64,000 nucleotides of DNA from Corynebacterium incognita (lineage in GTDB: Bacteria; Actinomycetota; Actinomycetes; Mycobacteriales; Mycobacteriaceae). The stretch covers positions 2,046,001 to 2,110,000 of the forward strand of contig NZ_CP059404.1 in the NCBI RefSeq assembly GCF_014217255.1, written 5' to 3'. The notes under the pieces are model-generated. The model saw only the letters and a program-made list of their open reading frames with translations. It ran no database searches and was not told the origin of the DNA. Position numbers and translations under genes: made by a program. This document shows, in pieces, positions 1 to 9,475 of the stretch (its first letter is position 1; every line of letters begins with the position of its first letter).

Positions 1-27
1 GAAGGTGTCGGGGCTGGGGTTAGTCAT
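1..27 (-). CDS. xseB: Exodeoxyribonuclease VII small subunit, 5' fragment
   Basis: Only the first nine codons (MTNPSPDTF) are inside the window; the gene runs off the left edge. The ATG is preceded on the minus strand by an AAGGA-type ribosome binding site. It begins 26 bases after the end of xseA, so the two subunits of exonuclease VII are almost certainly one operon. The identification rests mainly on this position, because nine residues are too few to recognise the family. Confidence 0.7.
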
Positions 28-53
28 GAGGTGTCCTTTCGCTGAAGGTGTTT

Positions 54-1304
54 TTAGTCGGCTGGGGTGGCGGCCATGCCGGCGGCGGTAATCGATCCGT
101 CGCCAACGCGGATACGCAACTGACTGCCTGGCGGGGCCTGGGTGTACGAGGTGACCACTTCGGGGTCGCCGCCGTCGCGCGGGAGTACCTGGACCACTGC
201 GTAACCACGCTCCAACGTGGCGGCGGGGCCCAGCGTTGAGACCTGAGAGCGCAGACCGCTGATCCGGCTGGTTTCCTTCTCCAGGAGGTGGGAAATGTCG
301 CGGCGAATCAGTGTACGGGCGCGGTCGAGCTCGTCGCGGCGGCGGGTGATCGGGGTCAGCGGGTCCGCGAGCACCGGGCGGGAACGCAGGGACTGCAGAT
401 TACGGCGTTCGCGGTCGACCCAGCCGCGCAGCGAACCCGCCATGCGGGAGCGGGCCTCACGCAGCCTCTCGCGTTCGGTGACGACGTCCGGGACCACCTT
501 CTTCGCGGCGTCGGTAGGCGTGGCGGCGCGGAGGTCGGCGACGTTGTCGAGCACCGGATTGTCCGGTTCGTGGCCAATGGCGGAGACGACCGGGGTCTGC
601 GCCGCCGCGACAGCGCGCTGCAGGGATTCTTCGGAAAACGGGAGAAGGTCTTCCACCGAACCGCCGCCGCGGGTGATGATGATGACGTCCACCTCCGGGT
701 CCGCATCGAGGCGCTGCAGGGCGTCGATGACCTGGGGTACGGCGGTAGCTCCCTGCACTGCGGTGTTGATGACCCGGACATTGACCTCAGGCCAGCGTGC
801 TTGTGCCACGGCGAGGACGTCGCGTTCCGCCGCGGAACCGCGGCCCGTGATGAGTCCAACGGTCTTGGGGAGAAAGGGAAGCGGGCGCTTCCGGGAGGCG
901 TCGAAAAGCCCCTCCTGGGCCAGCTGCTGCCGCAACATCTCAACGCGCGCGAGCAACTGCCCCAGTCCCACCTGCCGGATCTCCGACACCCACAGGGAAA
1001 AACTGCCGCGTCCTTCGTAGTACTGAGGCCTACCCAAGACAACTACGCGGTCGCCGTCCTTGAGTGGGGTGGGGGCATTCGCGATGATATTTGTGGGACA
1101 CGTCAGGGACACCGACTTTTCCTGCTCAGTATCGCGCAACGTGAGGTAGCTGAGCTTCCAGCTGGGCTTGACATTGATCTGAGTGAGCTGGCCCTCGACC
1201 CAAATATAGCCCATACGCTCGATATATGACTTCACTACGGAGTTGAGTTGGCTCACCGGCCAAGCGGTGTCCGCGGTGTTCTTGGTGGATCTCGCCTCCG
1301 CCAA
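54..1304 (-). CDS. xseA: Exodeoxyribonuclease VII large subunit
   Basis: Large catalytic subunit of exonuclease VII, which degrades single-stranded DNA to oligonucleotides in the cytoplasm. The 416-aa protein has the usual N-terminal OB fold (about residues 15-115, containing '[10 protein letters not shown]') and then the XseA nuclease domain. Family signatures are visible: '[13 protein letters not shown]', '[15 protein letters not shown]' and '[19 protein letters not shown]', the last normally reading GHE-D with a following RAPTP-like stretch (RAATPTDA here). A coiled-coil region follows, then the conserved 'LERGYAVV' near the C-terminus. It is co-directional with xseB just downstream and divergent from ispH. 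Length and motifs are normal for the family. Confidence 0.96.
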   Translation of the reverse strand: MAEARSTKNTADTAWPVSQLNSVVKSYIERMGYIWVEGQLTQINVKPSWKLSYLTLRDTEQEKSVSLTCPTNIIANAPTPLKDGDRVVVLGRPQYYEGRGSFSLWVSEIRQVGLGQLLARVEMLRQQLAQEGLFDASRKRPLPFLPKTVGLITGRGSAAERDVLAVAQARWPEVNVRVINTAVQGATAVPQVIDALQRLDADPEVDVIIITRGGGSVEDLLPFSEESLQRAVAAAQTPVVSAIGHEPDNPVLDNVADLRAATPTDAAKKVVPDVVTERERLREARSRMAGSLRGWVDRERRNLQSLRSRPVLADPLTPITRRRDELDRARTLIRRDISHLLEKETSRISGLRSQVSTLGPAATLERGYAVVQVLPRDGGDPEVVTSYTQAPPGSQLRIRVGDGSITAAGMAATPAD

Positions 1305-1407
1305 TGCTGCGCCTCCTTGAGAAAGTTAGTGACGGTCACCCAGTCTAGCCCAGAGGGTGACATACGTGGCCTATGGTTTTTCGCCGATCTTGGCTAGTCT
1401 GGTGGGC

Positions 1408-2361
1408 ATGACTGAAGCTGGCAAGAATGTACTACTGGCCGCACCCCGCGGATACTGCGCGGGCGTCGATCGCGCGGTGGAGACCGTGGAGCAGGCCCTG
1501 GAAAAATACGGCGCACCCATTTACGTGCGCAAGGAAATTGTGCACAACCGTTACGTCGTTGAGTCGCTGGCTAAGCGTGGCGTGATCTTCGTTGAGGAAG
1601 CTTCAGAGGCCCCGGAGGGAGCGCACCTGGTGTTCTCCGCACACGGTATCTCTCCCGCGGTGCGCCGCGAGGCTGAGGGGCGCAAGCAGCTGACCCTGGA
1701 CGCCACCTGCCCGCTGGTGACCAAGGTGCACAAGGAAGTCCAGCGATTCGCCCGCGATGGATACCATATCCTGCTGGTGGGCCACGAGGGCCACGAAGAG
1801 GTGGAGGGAACCGCGGGTGAGGCCCCCGAGATTACCCACCTCGTAGACGGATTCGCCGGCGTGGAGGCGCTGCCGGACTGGCTGCAGAACGAAAAGCTCG
1901 TGTGGTTGTCCCAGACGACGTTGTCCGTGGACGAGACCGTGGAGGTTGTGAACAAGCTCCGCGAGCGTTTCCCGCACCTGCAGAACCCGCCGAGCGATGA
2001 CATTTGCTACGCCACCCAGAACCGTCAGGAGTCGGTGAAGGCGATTGCCCCGAAGTGCGATCTGATGATCGTGGTGGGCTCGCAGAACTCCTCCAACTCC
2101 AAGCGTCTGGTGGAGGTGGCTCTGGAGGCTGGCTCCAAGGCTTCGTACCTGGTTGACTTCGCCGATGAAATCGACGAGGCGTGGCTCGAGGGCGTGGAGA
2201 CCGTGGGTGTTACCTGCGGTGCTTCCGTGCCGGAGCTGCTGGTGCGCGAAGTGCTGGAGTTCTTGGACAAGCGCGGTTGGCACAACGTTGAGCAGGTGAC
2301 CACGACCACCGAGACCATTCAGTTCCAGCTGCCACGGGAGCTACGCGCTAGCCGGGCTTAA
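1408..2361 (+). CDS. ispH: 4-hydroxy-3-methylbut-2-enyl diphosphate reductase
   Basis: Iron-sulfur enzyme of the last step of the MEP pathway; it reduces HMBPP to IPP and DMAPP. Three cluster cysteines are in their usual contexts: '[11 protein letters not shown]' near the start, 'DATCPLVTK' and 'VTCGASVPE' near the end. 'HNRYVVESL' and 'SAHGISPAV' supply the substrate-binding histidines, and '[11 protein letters not shown]' is the SxN motif. I chose the ATG at 1408 because the family begins a few residues before '[13 protein letters not shown]'; an in-frame start 51 bases upstream would add an unsupported 17-residue tail. It is divergent from xseA across about 100 bases. Confidence 0.96.
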   Translation: MTEAGKNVLLAAPRGYCAGVDRAVETVEQALEKYGAPIYVRKEIVHNRYVVESLAKRGVIFVEEASEAPEGAHLVFSAHGISPAVRREAEGRKQLTLDATCPLVTKVHKEVQRFARDGYHILLVGHEGHEEVEGTAGEAPEITHLVDGFAGVEALPDWLQNEKLVWLSQTTLSVDETVEVVNKLRERFPHLQNPPSDDICYATQNRQESVKAIAPKCDLMIVVGSQNSSNSKRLVEVALEAGSKASYLVDFADEIDEAWLEGVETVGVTCGASVPELLVREVLEFLDKRGWHNVEQVTTTTETIQFQLPRELRASRA

Positions 2362-2371
2362 ATTGCTTTCC

Positions 2372-2406
2372 GACGCCCCGAGATGCTCACCGTAGCCTCG
2401 GGCGTC
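2372..2406. terminator. Convergent terminator between ispH and the DUF6542 gene
   Basis: The inverted repeat GACGCCCCGAG / CTCGGGCGTC has one bulged base and a 14-nt loop. It sits between two converging genes and touches the stop codon of the minus-strand gene. The position fits a bidirectional rho-independent terminator, although the U-tract is weak on both sides. Confidence 0.6.
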
Positions 2407-3086
2407 TATTCGTTGCCGTACACGTCCTCGTCCATCCGGGGGCGCTGCGCGCGTGACGGGCGCTCGTGTGTCTGACGCCGGTCAGGGTCGCCCTCTTGAA
2501 CGGGCCGGCGAACCTGGGCGCGATCCTGTGCGCGTGCGGTCTTGTCCGGGGGAGTCCCGGTCACTGCGCGGGCGCGGGTAACCGTCTCACGGTTGCGACG
2601 ATCGGCTTCGGCCTCCTGGCGGCGCTGCGCGGTATGCTCCTCCGCGCGTTTAGCGCTGTTGCGTTGGTGGGACTTGAGGCGCAGCACCGCGATAACGATG
2701 GCGCCAGCAGTCACCGCGGCGAGGACCAGGAAGTATTGCGCCAGCGGGTACACCGCCGTGACGATGGTGGTCTTGTTAAACATCGGCGTGCCATCCGCTG
2801 CCATCATGCGGGTGATGATGAACGACGTGAGGATGGTGACCGCGGCGAAAGATACCGGCAACATGGCCACCGTCAGGAAGAGCCCGCGCAGCTCCGTGAA
2901 CAGTGCGACAGCTAGGCCTGCAACGACAAAGCAGGCCAGGTAGGGCACGCCCATGTCCAAATTCATTATGCTGATGAGCATGCCAGTGAGCAGCGCTGCG
3001 AGGACAATGGTGATGCCGGACCACGTGGGTAAGCCTGAGGCCCCTTTGTTAAGGGTGGTGCGGGATCCGGAATTAGCATGTGACAC
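2406..3086 (-). CDS. DUF6542-type membrane protein
   Basis: A 226-aa protein of unknown function with four hydrophobic segments in its first ~130 residues ('GITIVLAALLTGMLISI', 'ACFVVAGLAVALF', 'LFLTVAMLPVSFAAV' and 'LAQYFLVLAAVTAGAIV'). A charged, Arg/Gln-rich cytoplasmic tail follows from about residue 138. This layout matches the actinobacterial DUF6542 family that is normally found near ispH and xseA. The tail is low complexity and likely disordered. No catalytic motif is visible. The gene is convergent with ispH and follows rmuC on the same strand after 38 bases. Confidence 0.75.
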   Translation of the reverse strand: MSHANSGSRTTLNKGASGLPTWSGITIVLAALLTGMLISIMNLDMGVPYLACFVVAGLAVALFTELRGLFLTVAMLPVSFAAVTILTSFIITRMMAADGTPMFNKTTIVTAVYPLAQYFLVLAAVTAGAIVIAVLRLKSHQRNSAKRAEEHTAQRRQEAEADRRNRETVTRARAVTGTPPDKTARAQDRAQVRRPVQEGDPDRRQTHERPSRAQRPRMDEDVYGNE

Positions 3087-3124
3087 GAGGGGAAAGTTTA
3101 GCCGCTATCGCAGTGAAAACCGAG

Positions 3125-4237
3125 TTATTCACCGCCCGCGTGGCTGATCCGTGAGGAATTCGACACGATAGTTAGCTCCGTCGGGCGGTCGTGAGAGCGA
3201 GTGGGAAGGTCCATTTCCTTAATCTTGCGTGCAGTGACCATCACCCGCGAATCCATCGATGCCAGCGTCGAATTGAAGGCTTCCACCGCTCGATCGAGGT
3301 GATGGCCCACCTTGTTGTAGTGATCGCCCATCGTGTTGAGCCGTGAGTACAACTCACGCCCGAGGCGCTGGATTTCTAAGGCCTTCTCCGAGAGATCCTC
3401 TTGCTTCCAGCCCAACGCTACCGTGCGCAATAACGCGAAAAGAGTGGTAGGTGTGGCCAAGACAACGTTGTTGTCGAACGCGAAATCCAGCAGGTCCGGG
3501 TCCACGCTGAGGGCGGCGTCCAAGAACGGATCTGCGGGTACGAAGAGGACGACGAACTCCGGGGTGGGTTGGAAAGCCTCCATGTATCCCTTCGCGGCCA
3601 ACGCGCTGATGTGGTTGCGCACCACGTGGCCGTGCCGGCGCAACAGTGCGGCATGTTCCTCAGGATCGGTGGCCTCGAGGGCGTCCAAATAGGCACTAAA
3701 CGGAACCTTGGCGTCGACCACAATGTTGCGGCCGCCGGCGAGATGAATGACCAAGTCCGGGCGCACTTGCTTGGTGCCGATATAGGCAGTGACCTGGGAG
3801 TTGAAGTCGCAGTGCTGGACCATCCCGCCCATCTCCACCACGCGCTCGAGTTGCACCTCGCCCCAACGGCCGCGAATATTTGGGCTCCGAAGCGCCGTCA
3901 CTAACTGTTCAGTGCGGTCATTGAGCCGGGTGGACGTGCGCGACATCGCCTGCACCTGGCTGCTCAGTGACGCGAACGCGGTCGCACGATCTGCCTCCAA
4001 TTCCTGAAGCTGATACCCCAGCCGGTCCATCGCCTTTTCCAGCGGAGCAATGTGCTGCTCGAGCTGCTGCGCGTCAAGTTCCGCGGGCGGCAGCGTGGGT
4101 TGCTCGCCGCTTGTGGACACTTTGTCCTGTGCAGTGGTCGGGTGGGGAACAGTGGCCGCATGCGCAGTACGAGCCAGCCAGCCCACCACAACGCCGATGG
4201 CTAAACCCAGGATCAGTGACCATAAAGAAACGTTCAT
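3125..4237 (-). CDS. rmuC: DNA recombination protein RmuC homologue
   Basis: RmuC proteins limit DNA inversions between short repeats and contain a predicted restriction-endonuclease-like fold. The ~370-aa protein has an N-terminal membrane anchor ('LWSLILGLAIGVVVGWLAR'), a helical coiled-coil section (residues ~50-120), and the RmuC core with 'GRWGEVQLERVVEMGGM', 'RPDLVIHLAGGRNIVVDAK', 'EFVVLFVPADPFLDAAL' and 'VVLATPTTLFALLRT'. I prefer the ATG at 4237; a GTG two codons earlier (4243) is the alternative. The start codon lies in one arm of a perfect 9-bp inverted repeat (4229-4237 / 4265-4273) that could hide it in the mRNA. Confidence 0.92.
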   Translation of the reverse strand: MNVSLWSLILGLAIGVVVGWLARTAHAATVPHPTTAQDKVSTSGEQPTLPPAELDAQQLEQHIAPLEKAMDRLGYQLQELEADRATAFASLSSQVQAMSRTSTRLNDRTEQLVTALRSPNIRGRWGEVQLERVVEMGGMVQHCDFNSQVTAYIGTKQVRPDLVIHLAGGRNIVVDAKVPFSAYLDALEATDPEEHAALLRRHGHVVRNHISALAAKGYMEAFQPTPEFVVLFVPADPFLDAALSVDPDLLDFAFDNNVVLATPTTLFALLRTVALGWKQEDLSEKALEIQRLGRELYSRLNTMGDHYNKVGHHLDRAVEAFNSTLASMDSRVMVTARKIKEMDLPTRSHDRPTELTIVSNSSRISHAGGE

Positions 4238-4273
4238 GCCCACACCGTGCCATACGGGGTAGACATGAACGTT
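4229..4273 (-). promoter_or_regulatory. Inverted repeat enclosing the rmuC start codon
   Basis: A perfect inverted repeat, AACGTTCAT / ATGAACGTT, has a 27-base spacer. On the minus-strand transcript the second arm contains the rmuC start codon and the next two codons. If transcription starts upstream of 4273, the leader could fold so that the start codon is paired. This is seen in sequence only; the regulatory role is inferred. Confidence 0.4.
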
Positions 4274-4295
4274 GGGGAAAGGGGTAAAACACCGA

Positions 4296-6011
4296 CTATT
4301 TGCCGAACAAACGTTCTACGAAACCCTGCTTTTTCTTCCGTGAATACTCAGACGGGCTGGAGTCGAGGTTGATGAGTCTCTCCAGCGGATCGGATTCGCT
4401 CTCCTGGCGTTGCCGTAGTGAATCCGGGAGGAGGCTGCCATACTTCGCTGCCAAGGCAGCCAACTCTTCGCGGGCCTGCTCGGCGCGCCGCAGGATGGAG
4501 TGATCTGAATCCTCCGGCTTTGCCTCTTCGTCGCCAGACGCCTCCGGAGCTGTCGCACTGGTCGTGTTTGTTTCGGCATTGCCAGTCGCGTGGTCGCGAG
4601 TCGCGGCGTCGATAGCCTCAGGGTCCGTGGCCGCAGGAGCGGAAGATGGCTTTTCAACGGGGTCCGCGGCGGCGTTCTCGGCGCATTCGTCGCCGTCAGA
4701 AACGGAGTGCTCGGCCCGCCAGACCGCGCGCTGGCGCGCGCCCTCCTGCTCGTTAAGGCGCCCCGCCAGGGTTCCCGCCACCGTAACGAACTCGATGTCC
4801 GCAGCCGTCTTTTCTCCCGACTGCAACATCATCATGTCCTTGACGTAGCGGTAAATCACCGCCAATGTTGCCACCGTCGGAACCGCCAAGAAGGCGCCAA
4901 CCAGACCGAAGATAGCCGAACCGACCGTCACGGAAATCAACACGATAACCGGGTGCAGGTTCATCGCCTTCGACTGCAGCCACGGACTAAGAACATTGCC
5001 CTCCAGCTGTTGAACCACTAGGACCAGTAACAGCGTGAGCAGCGCCGGGCCGACGCCGACCGACACAAGCGCGATAGTCACTGCCAATGCGCCCGCCACG
5101 ATCGCGCCCACGAAAGGAATGAAACCTGCGATAAACGTGATGACCGCCAACGCCATGGCTAGGGGGACGCCGATGAGTGCGAGGCCGAAACCGATAAACA
5201 CGGCGTCGATAAGCGAGACCAAAGCCTGCGCGCGGATGAAGCCGCCCAAGGTGTTCCAGGCGCGGGTCAGCACCTCCGTCAGGTGCCAGCCGGTGCGTCG
5301 GCCGGTGGCTTGGCGTAGCCACGGGAGGAAGCTGTGGCCGTCCTTGAGGAAGAAGAACATTAACACGAGCACGACCAGCACAGTCACGACCATCGAGGTG
5401 ATGGTGCCTAAACCGGAGAAAATGGAACCGGCAATCGTGCCCGCGCGCGCCTGGAGCCAGCGCGCCACCTCGTCCACGACGCCAGTGAGCTCCTCGTGAT
5501 CCAATTCCAAAGGCGGGCCCAAAGCCCACAGCTGCAGGCGCTGGATGCCCTCGACGGTTTGGAGGTAAAGGGTCTGCGATTGACGCGCGAAGTTGGGCGC
5601 GATGAAACCAATGAGCCCGCCGACGACGCCGAAGAACAGCAAAATGGACAGGATTGCAGCGAGAGCGCCGGGGATGTGGTGTCGCCGCATCCACGACGTT
5701 AGGGGCGCCAACACAGTGCACACCAAAATGGCGAGCAGGACCGGAAGCACGCCCTGCCAGAACTTGCCCACCAACTGGCCCACCGAGTACAAGAAGATGC
5801 CGATGATGAGAAGGCGCAAAGCCCACATCGCGGCCTGCTTCACGGCTTGACCCATGACCACGGCTCGATCCACCTGATCGCCCGGCGGATCAGGAGAGAT
5901 CGAGTCAAGGACGCTGCCGGTGGCAGACTCCGCGGGCGCGCCTACGCTCATGTCGTCGCCCGAAGACATCAAGTTCGCTCGTGAATCGTTCACCCCTATA
6001 TAGTGCCTCAT
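4296..6011 (-). CDS. AI-2E family permease
   Basis: Integral membrane protein of the AI-2E/PerM family; members export autoinducer-2 or act as Na+/H+ antiporters, and the substrate cannot be predicted here. About eight membrane segments lie between residues ~55 and ~390, including 'PVLLAILVCTVLAPL', 'ALAVITFIAGFIPFVGAIV' (the conserved F-P-(F/Y)-x-G motif) and 'GPALLTLLLVLVVQQLEGN' followed by the family signature 'LSPWLQSKAMNLHPV'. A long acidic, Ala/Glu-rich cytoplasmic tail makes up the last ~150 residues and ends in a basic patch. The start is uncertain: ATGs at 6011, 5969 and 5951 are all possible and none has a convincing ribosome binding site. It is divergent from ychF. Confidence 0.88.
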   Translation of the reverse strand: MRHYIGVNDSRANLMSSGDDMSVGAPAESATGSVLDSISPDPPGDQVDRAVVMGQAVKQAAMWALRLLIIGIFLYSVGQLVGKFWQGVLPVLLAILVCTVLAPLTSWMRRHHIPGALAAILSILLFFGVVGGLIGFIAPNFARQSQTLYLQTVEGIQRLQLWALGPPLELDHEELTGVVDEVARWLQARAGTIAGSIFSGLGTITSMVVTVLVVLVLMFFFLKDGHSFLPWLRQATGRRTGWHLTEVLTRAWNTLGGFIRAQALVSLIDAVFIGFGLALIGVPLAMALAVITFIAGFIPFVGAIVAGALAVTIALVSVGVGPALLTLLLVLVVQQLEGNVLSPWLQSKAMNLHPVIVLISVTVGSAIFGLVGAFLAVPTVATLAVIYRYVKDMMMLQSGEKTAADIEFVTVAGTLAGRLNEQEGARQRAVWRAEHSVSDGDECAENAAADPVEKPSSAPAATDPEAIDAATRDHATGNAETNTTSATAPEASGDEEAKPEDSDHSILRRAEQAREELAALAAKYGSLLPDSLRQRQESESDPLERLINLDSSPSEYSRKKKQGFVERLFGK

Positions 6012-6090
6012 CCGCTTTTGATTGTGGAGAGGTGGTCTGGGCGGGGCGCGAGCGGTGCACGCGTCACGCAGTGCGATAGGATGGGCGCTT

Positions 6091-7176
6091 GTGAGTCTTA
6101 CACTAGGAATCGTCGGCCTGCCCAACGTGGGCAAGTCCACGCTGTTTAACGCCCTTACCCGCAACGATGTTCTGGCCGCGAACTACCCGTTCGCCACCAT
6201 CGAGCCCAACGTGGGTCTGGTGGAGTTGCCGGATCCTCGCCTCAACCGGCTGGCGGAGATTTATTCTTCTGAGCGCATCCTTCCGGCGACGGTGTCCTTC
6301 GTGGATATCGCCGGCATCGTCAAGGGTGCGTCGGAAGGCGAAGGCATGGGAAACGCATTCTTGGCCAACATCCGCGAGGCAGATGCCATCTGCCAGGTTG
6401 TGCGCGCCTTCTCCGATGACAACGTCATCCACGTGGACGGCAATGTGGATCCTTCTGCCGATATCTCAGTCATCAACACCGAGCTCATCCTCGCTGATAT
6501 CCAGACCATAGAAAAGGCCCTGCCACGTCTTGAGAAGGAAGCGAAGAAGAACAAGGAACTCGCTGACACCGTTTCTGAGGTGAAAAAGGCGCAGGAGATT
6601 CTCGAAGATGATCGAACCTTGTTCAGCGCGGCCAAGAACAGCGAGATTGATTTGTCCTTGCTCCGTGAACTGCACTTGATGACTGCGAAGCCTTTCTTGT
6701 ACGTCTTCAACTCAGACGAGGGAGTGCTTACCGACGACGCGAAGAAGGACGAGCTGCGTGCCCTTGTTGCTCCTGCGGACTGCGTTTTCCTAGACGCAAA
6801 GACCGAGGCTGAGCTGCTGGAACTTGACGACGAAGAAGCGGCCGAGCTCTTAGAATCCGTTGGCCAGACCGAGCCTGGTTTGCACTCCCTGGCTAAGGCA
6901 GGCTTTGCGACGTTGGGTCTGCAGACCTACCTCACCGCAGGTCCTAAGGAGACACGCGCCTGGACTATCCCGCAGGGTGCTACAGCTCCGCAGGCTGCCG
7001 GAGTTATCCACACCGATTTTGAGCGTGGCTTCATTAAGGCCGAGATTGTTTCTTTCGACGATCTCGATGCCACTGGCTCCATGAACGAGGCTCGTAGTCA
7101 GGGTAAGGTCCGCCAGGAAGGCAAGGACTACGTCATGCAAGATGGCGACATCGTGGAGTTCCGTTTCAATAACTAG
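6091..7176 (+). CDS. ychF: Redox-regulated ATPase/GTPase YchF (OLA1 family)
   Basis: Conserved ribosome-associated P-loop ATPase of the Obg family. GTG at 6091 gives the family start '[17 protein letters not shown]', with a Walker A (GLPNVGKS), '[16 protein letters not shown]' (G3) and a non-canonical G4, which allows ATP use. The central coiled coil spans residues ~135-200 and a TGS domain closes the protein ('[12 protein letters not shown]', '[13 protein letters not shown]', '[18 protein letters not shown]'). The C-terminus ends FNN, while five downstream repeats encode FNV. The last 24 bases are the first copy of the recombination-site repeat described below, so the end of this gene was probably supplied by the most recently inserted element. 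Confidence 0.97.
   Translation: MSLTLGIVGLPNVGKSTLFNALTRNDVLAANYPFATIEPNVGLVELPDPRLNRLAEIYSSERILPATVSFVDIAGIVKGASEGEGMGNAFLANIREADAICQVVRAFSDDNVIHVDGNVDPSADISVINTELILADIQTIEKALPRLEKEAKKNKELADTVSEVKKAQEILEDDRTLFSAAKNSEIDLSLLRELHLMTAKPFLYVFNSDEGVLTDDAKKDELRALVAPADCVFLDAKTEAELLELDDEEAAELLESVGQTEPGLHSLAKAGFATLGLQTYLTAGPKETRAWTIPQGATAPQAAGVIHTDFERGFIKAEIVSFDDLDATGSMNEARSQGKVRQEGKDYVMQDGDIVEFRFNN
7153..7176 (+). repeat. ychF-end repeat, copy 1 (att-like)
   Basis: This is the 3' end of ychF, coding VEFRFNN and the TAG stop. It is the left boundary of cassette I. Five further direct copies follow at 9697, 12003, 12641, 14973 and 18033. Read as DNA the shared core is GTSGASTT-(6 variable)-TTCAAYGT, and the protein reading frame is preserved in every copy. 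Confidence 0.85.
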
Positions 7177-7528
7177 TGAGATTCGTTGATGATTCTCGTC
7201 GAGTGTTGAGTCAGGACTAGTGCCCGGCGCTTTTGCAAGGGGCCTACCCGCGTAGTTGTACATCGTCCGTCGTGCGCCGCTCCGCGGTGGGGAGGAGCCC
7301 GATGGGGCGCGGGACTATGCCCATGGAGACGTAGGTCGTGTCCGCCTCGGGGTGATGCGCCGCTAGTTCGGCTCGCTTCCACGACAGAACGAGGAGCCGG
7401 CGCGACGATCGACGTGGACGACGGCTCCGCCCAAGGGGACTGCTGCACGATCAGGCAACAACTTCAAATTCGTGCCACTAGGCGCCCCCGAACTGTATAG
7501 AGTGACGCCTACCGGGAGGGAGATTCGA
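7177..7528. other. Gene-free 352-bp leader of cassette I
   Basis: No coding sequence is convincing here on either strand. Near the right end a possible -10 element TATAGA (7496-7501) precedes the large gene, and a strong GGGAGGGA ribosome binding site lies at 7514-7521. No -35 box matches well. The rest is GC-rich sequence without recognisable features. Confidence 0.5.
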
Positions 7529-9475
7529 GTGTCGGAAAGCGGACCAGAGAAGAGACTGAAGTTCTTCGGCCTCAGCGACTACGGAACCTTCTGGCAGGCC
7601 GACCGCCTCCTAGAGCTCGTCCGTGAATTCGATGCTACTCGTGGCGATCAAGGCATAAACGACATCGTTGAGTTGCATCATCTCGCGTTGTTCCTAGAAC
7701 ACAAAGTTCTCCCGAAGGACCTGGCCGAAGCAGAGCGAGACGCGCCTCTGGCGCACGTCCCCGAGATCCGGGAAGTCATCGGCAGGTTTTTCGGCAAAGT
7801 GACTGACGCCACCTTCTCAACGCTCGTTCAGGACGTTGACTTTCAGTACCGCACAGACGTCCTCGATCTCCTCGGAAAGAACAAGGTCTTCGAGCGCTGC
7901 ACTGACTCGATCGTGCTTGCTGCACTTCAAGAGCAGAGTTTCCACCCGCACGATCTGCTCTCATGCCAGGCACTCGTGCGTGCCTACGACCAGGAGATTC
8001 GGGCCCTGCTACTCGATGAGCCGCGCAATGCTGAGCTGCTTGCGCGGAAGTTCCTCCAGTCCGAGGGGCGGGATCCAATCCATCTTCCGAAGAGCTTCAC
8101 TCCCGCGGATCAGCGTGGCCTGTTTGACCGCTACCTCGATGAGGAAGAGCCCAACCTCAACTTCGTCAAGCTGATCGCATCCGCACGAGCTGACAAGAAC
8201 ACCGGCGTCGATGCACGACTGAAGCTAAAGGCTCGTCGCAAGGCAGATGCGCTCACGAAGAAGATGTTCGAGTCCACGGAGGGGATCAAGACCGGCTGCG
8301 AAGTGGGCATCTCGGCCGATCAGGTCGAAGAGGTCGTCCAGTCTTTGGACGGCATGGTTGGCAAGTACTCCTACAGTCGAACCTGGCTCACGGAGAACCT
8401 CGACTACCCGACTATCCTGAATAACTTTGTTCACCTGTTCCAGTTCGCCAACGACCACATGCTCCTGGAACTCCCTTCCTACGGAGCGCAACTTGGCGTC
8501 TTCGAGCGGTTCATGGGTACGCCGGGCAAGGACGACTACCGGACGGGGGCGGTGTTCAGGCTCAAGGATCAGGCGTCCTTGCTCCAGACCTTGATGTACG
8601 AGCGCTTCCTCAGCTCCGAAGGTATAGAGCTCGAGTCGGTCATCGCTTGGTTCTTCACGGACTACCTTGAGCAGGAGTTCGGTGCCAAGGGGCTGAAGTA
8701 CCGCGCCTCCAGCCCGACCGCTACCTACCTTGAGAAGAGCCGCCATCTGTTCTCAGAGATGGAGAGCGTCCTCAAGCAGTTCACGCTGCATGTCGACTAC
8801 GGCGAGGTTGACCCGGAGCTGTTGACAATCACATCGGAGCAGCTTTCCTACGGCGACATCCCGAGTCAGGTTGTGGATAAGTACGCCTACGTTGCCAACA
8901 ACGCGGACATTCAAGGAATTCAGCACCTGCTCTTCTCGGACCAATCCGGATTGGTGCACATCAGCAGCGATCTGGAGGCAGAGAGCTTCCTCCACTTGGT
9001 CATCGCCAATGATATCGCCTACGACCAGTTCCACGAGTACCAACAGCGCAACATCGACTTCCTGGTCGAGAAGGGCATCCTGACCGGAGATCGTGACCGA
9101 ATTGCGTTTGCAAGCGCGCCACAATTGCATGTGCTCAAGGAACTCTGGGAGTACGAGGCGACGAGCTGTCTCCATCATTCGGCGGCCGGCCAGAAAGCCA
9201 TTGACGAGATGGTGAGCGCCGGATGGCTGGCGCATCGATCAACGCTGCTCAGCGCTGCGGAGGTCAGCTACTTCAACTACTTCCTTAACGATAAGGAGTT
9301 CAGCAACGGACCTAGCCTGCGCAACCGCTACCTCCATGGATCACAGGCAGACGGTGACGACGACCGCGTTCACCGCCACACGTATCTAACAGCGCTCCGC
9401 CTACTCGTTGCGCTGGTCATCAAGATCAACGATGACTTCTGCCTGACGGATAACGCCGTGCTCGCGAAGGAATAG
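7529..9475 (+). CDS. Large uncharacterised protein with C-terminal HEPN-like motif
   Basis: I do not recognise the family of this 648-aa protein. GTG at 7529 is chosen because GGGAGGGA lies seven bases upstream. No signal peptide or membrane segment is seen; the sequence is charged and mostly helical. Near the C-terminus (about residues 598-604) is 'LRNRYLHG', an R-x4-H motif typical of HEPN RNase or toxin domains, followed by the long hydrophobic helix 'TYLTALRLLVALVIKIN' that usually closes such domains. The N-terminal ~550 residues could be a sensor or target-binding region. The gene is the only one in cassette I, between att-like copies 1 and 2, and its neighbour cassettes carry ApeA and MNT/HEPN genes. 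A defence role is inferred from motif and context, not shown. Confidence 0.7.
   Translation: MSESGPEKRLKFFGLSDYGTFWQADRLLELVREFDATRGDQGINDIVELHHLALFLEHKVLPKDLAEAERDAPLAHVPEIREVIGRFFGKVTDATFSTLVQDVDFQYRTDVLDLLGKNKVFERCTDSIVLAALQEQSFHPHDLLSCQALVRAYDQEIRALLLDEPRNAELLARKFLQSEGRDPIHLPKSFTPADQRGLFDRYLDEEEPNLNFVKLIASARADKNTGVDARLKLKARRKADALTKKMFESTEGIKTGCEVGISADQVEEVVQSLDGMVGKYSYSRTWLTENLDYPTILNNFVHLFQFANDHMLLELPSYGAQLGVFERFMGTPGKDDYRTGAVFRLKDQASLLQTLMYERFLSSEGIELESVIAWFFTDYLEQEFGAKGLKYRASSPTATYLEKSRHLFSEMESVLKQFTLHVDYGEVDPELLTITSEQLSYGDIPSQVVDKYAYVANNADIQGIQHLLFSDQSGLVHISSDLEAESFLHLVIANDIAYDQFHEYQQRNIDFLVEKGILTGDRDRIAFASAPQLHVLKELWEYEATSCLHHSAAGQKAIDEMVSAGWLAHRSTLLSAAEVSYFNYFLNDKEFSNGPSLRNRYLHGSQADGDDDRVHRHTYLTALRLLVALVIKINDDFCLTDNAVLAKE

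Noticed and set aside
288..1229. Long plus-strand reading frame opposite xseA
   Set aside because: It is the antisense shadow of a clear XseA; the translation is Arg/Gly/His-rich with no family features. Similar shadows opposite odhA, typA, glgC and the YidE-like gene were also dropped.
6012..6164. Extended start of the AI-2E permease
   Set aside because: The 51-residue extension overlaps the ychF promoter and start and has unlikely composition.
7173..7448. Minus-strand reading frame after ychF
   Set aside because: Arg/Pro/Ser-rich noise typical of GC-rich non-coding sequence; no start signal.
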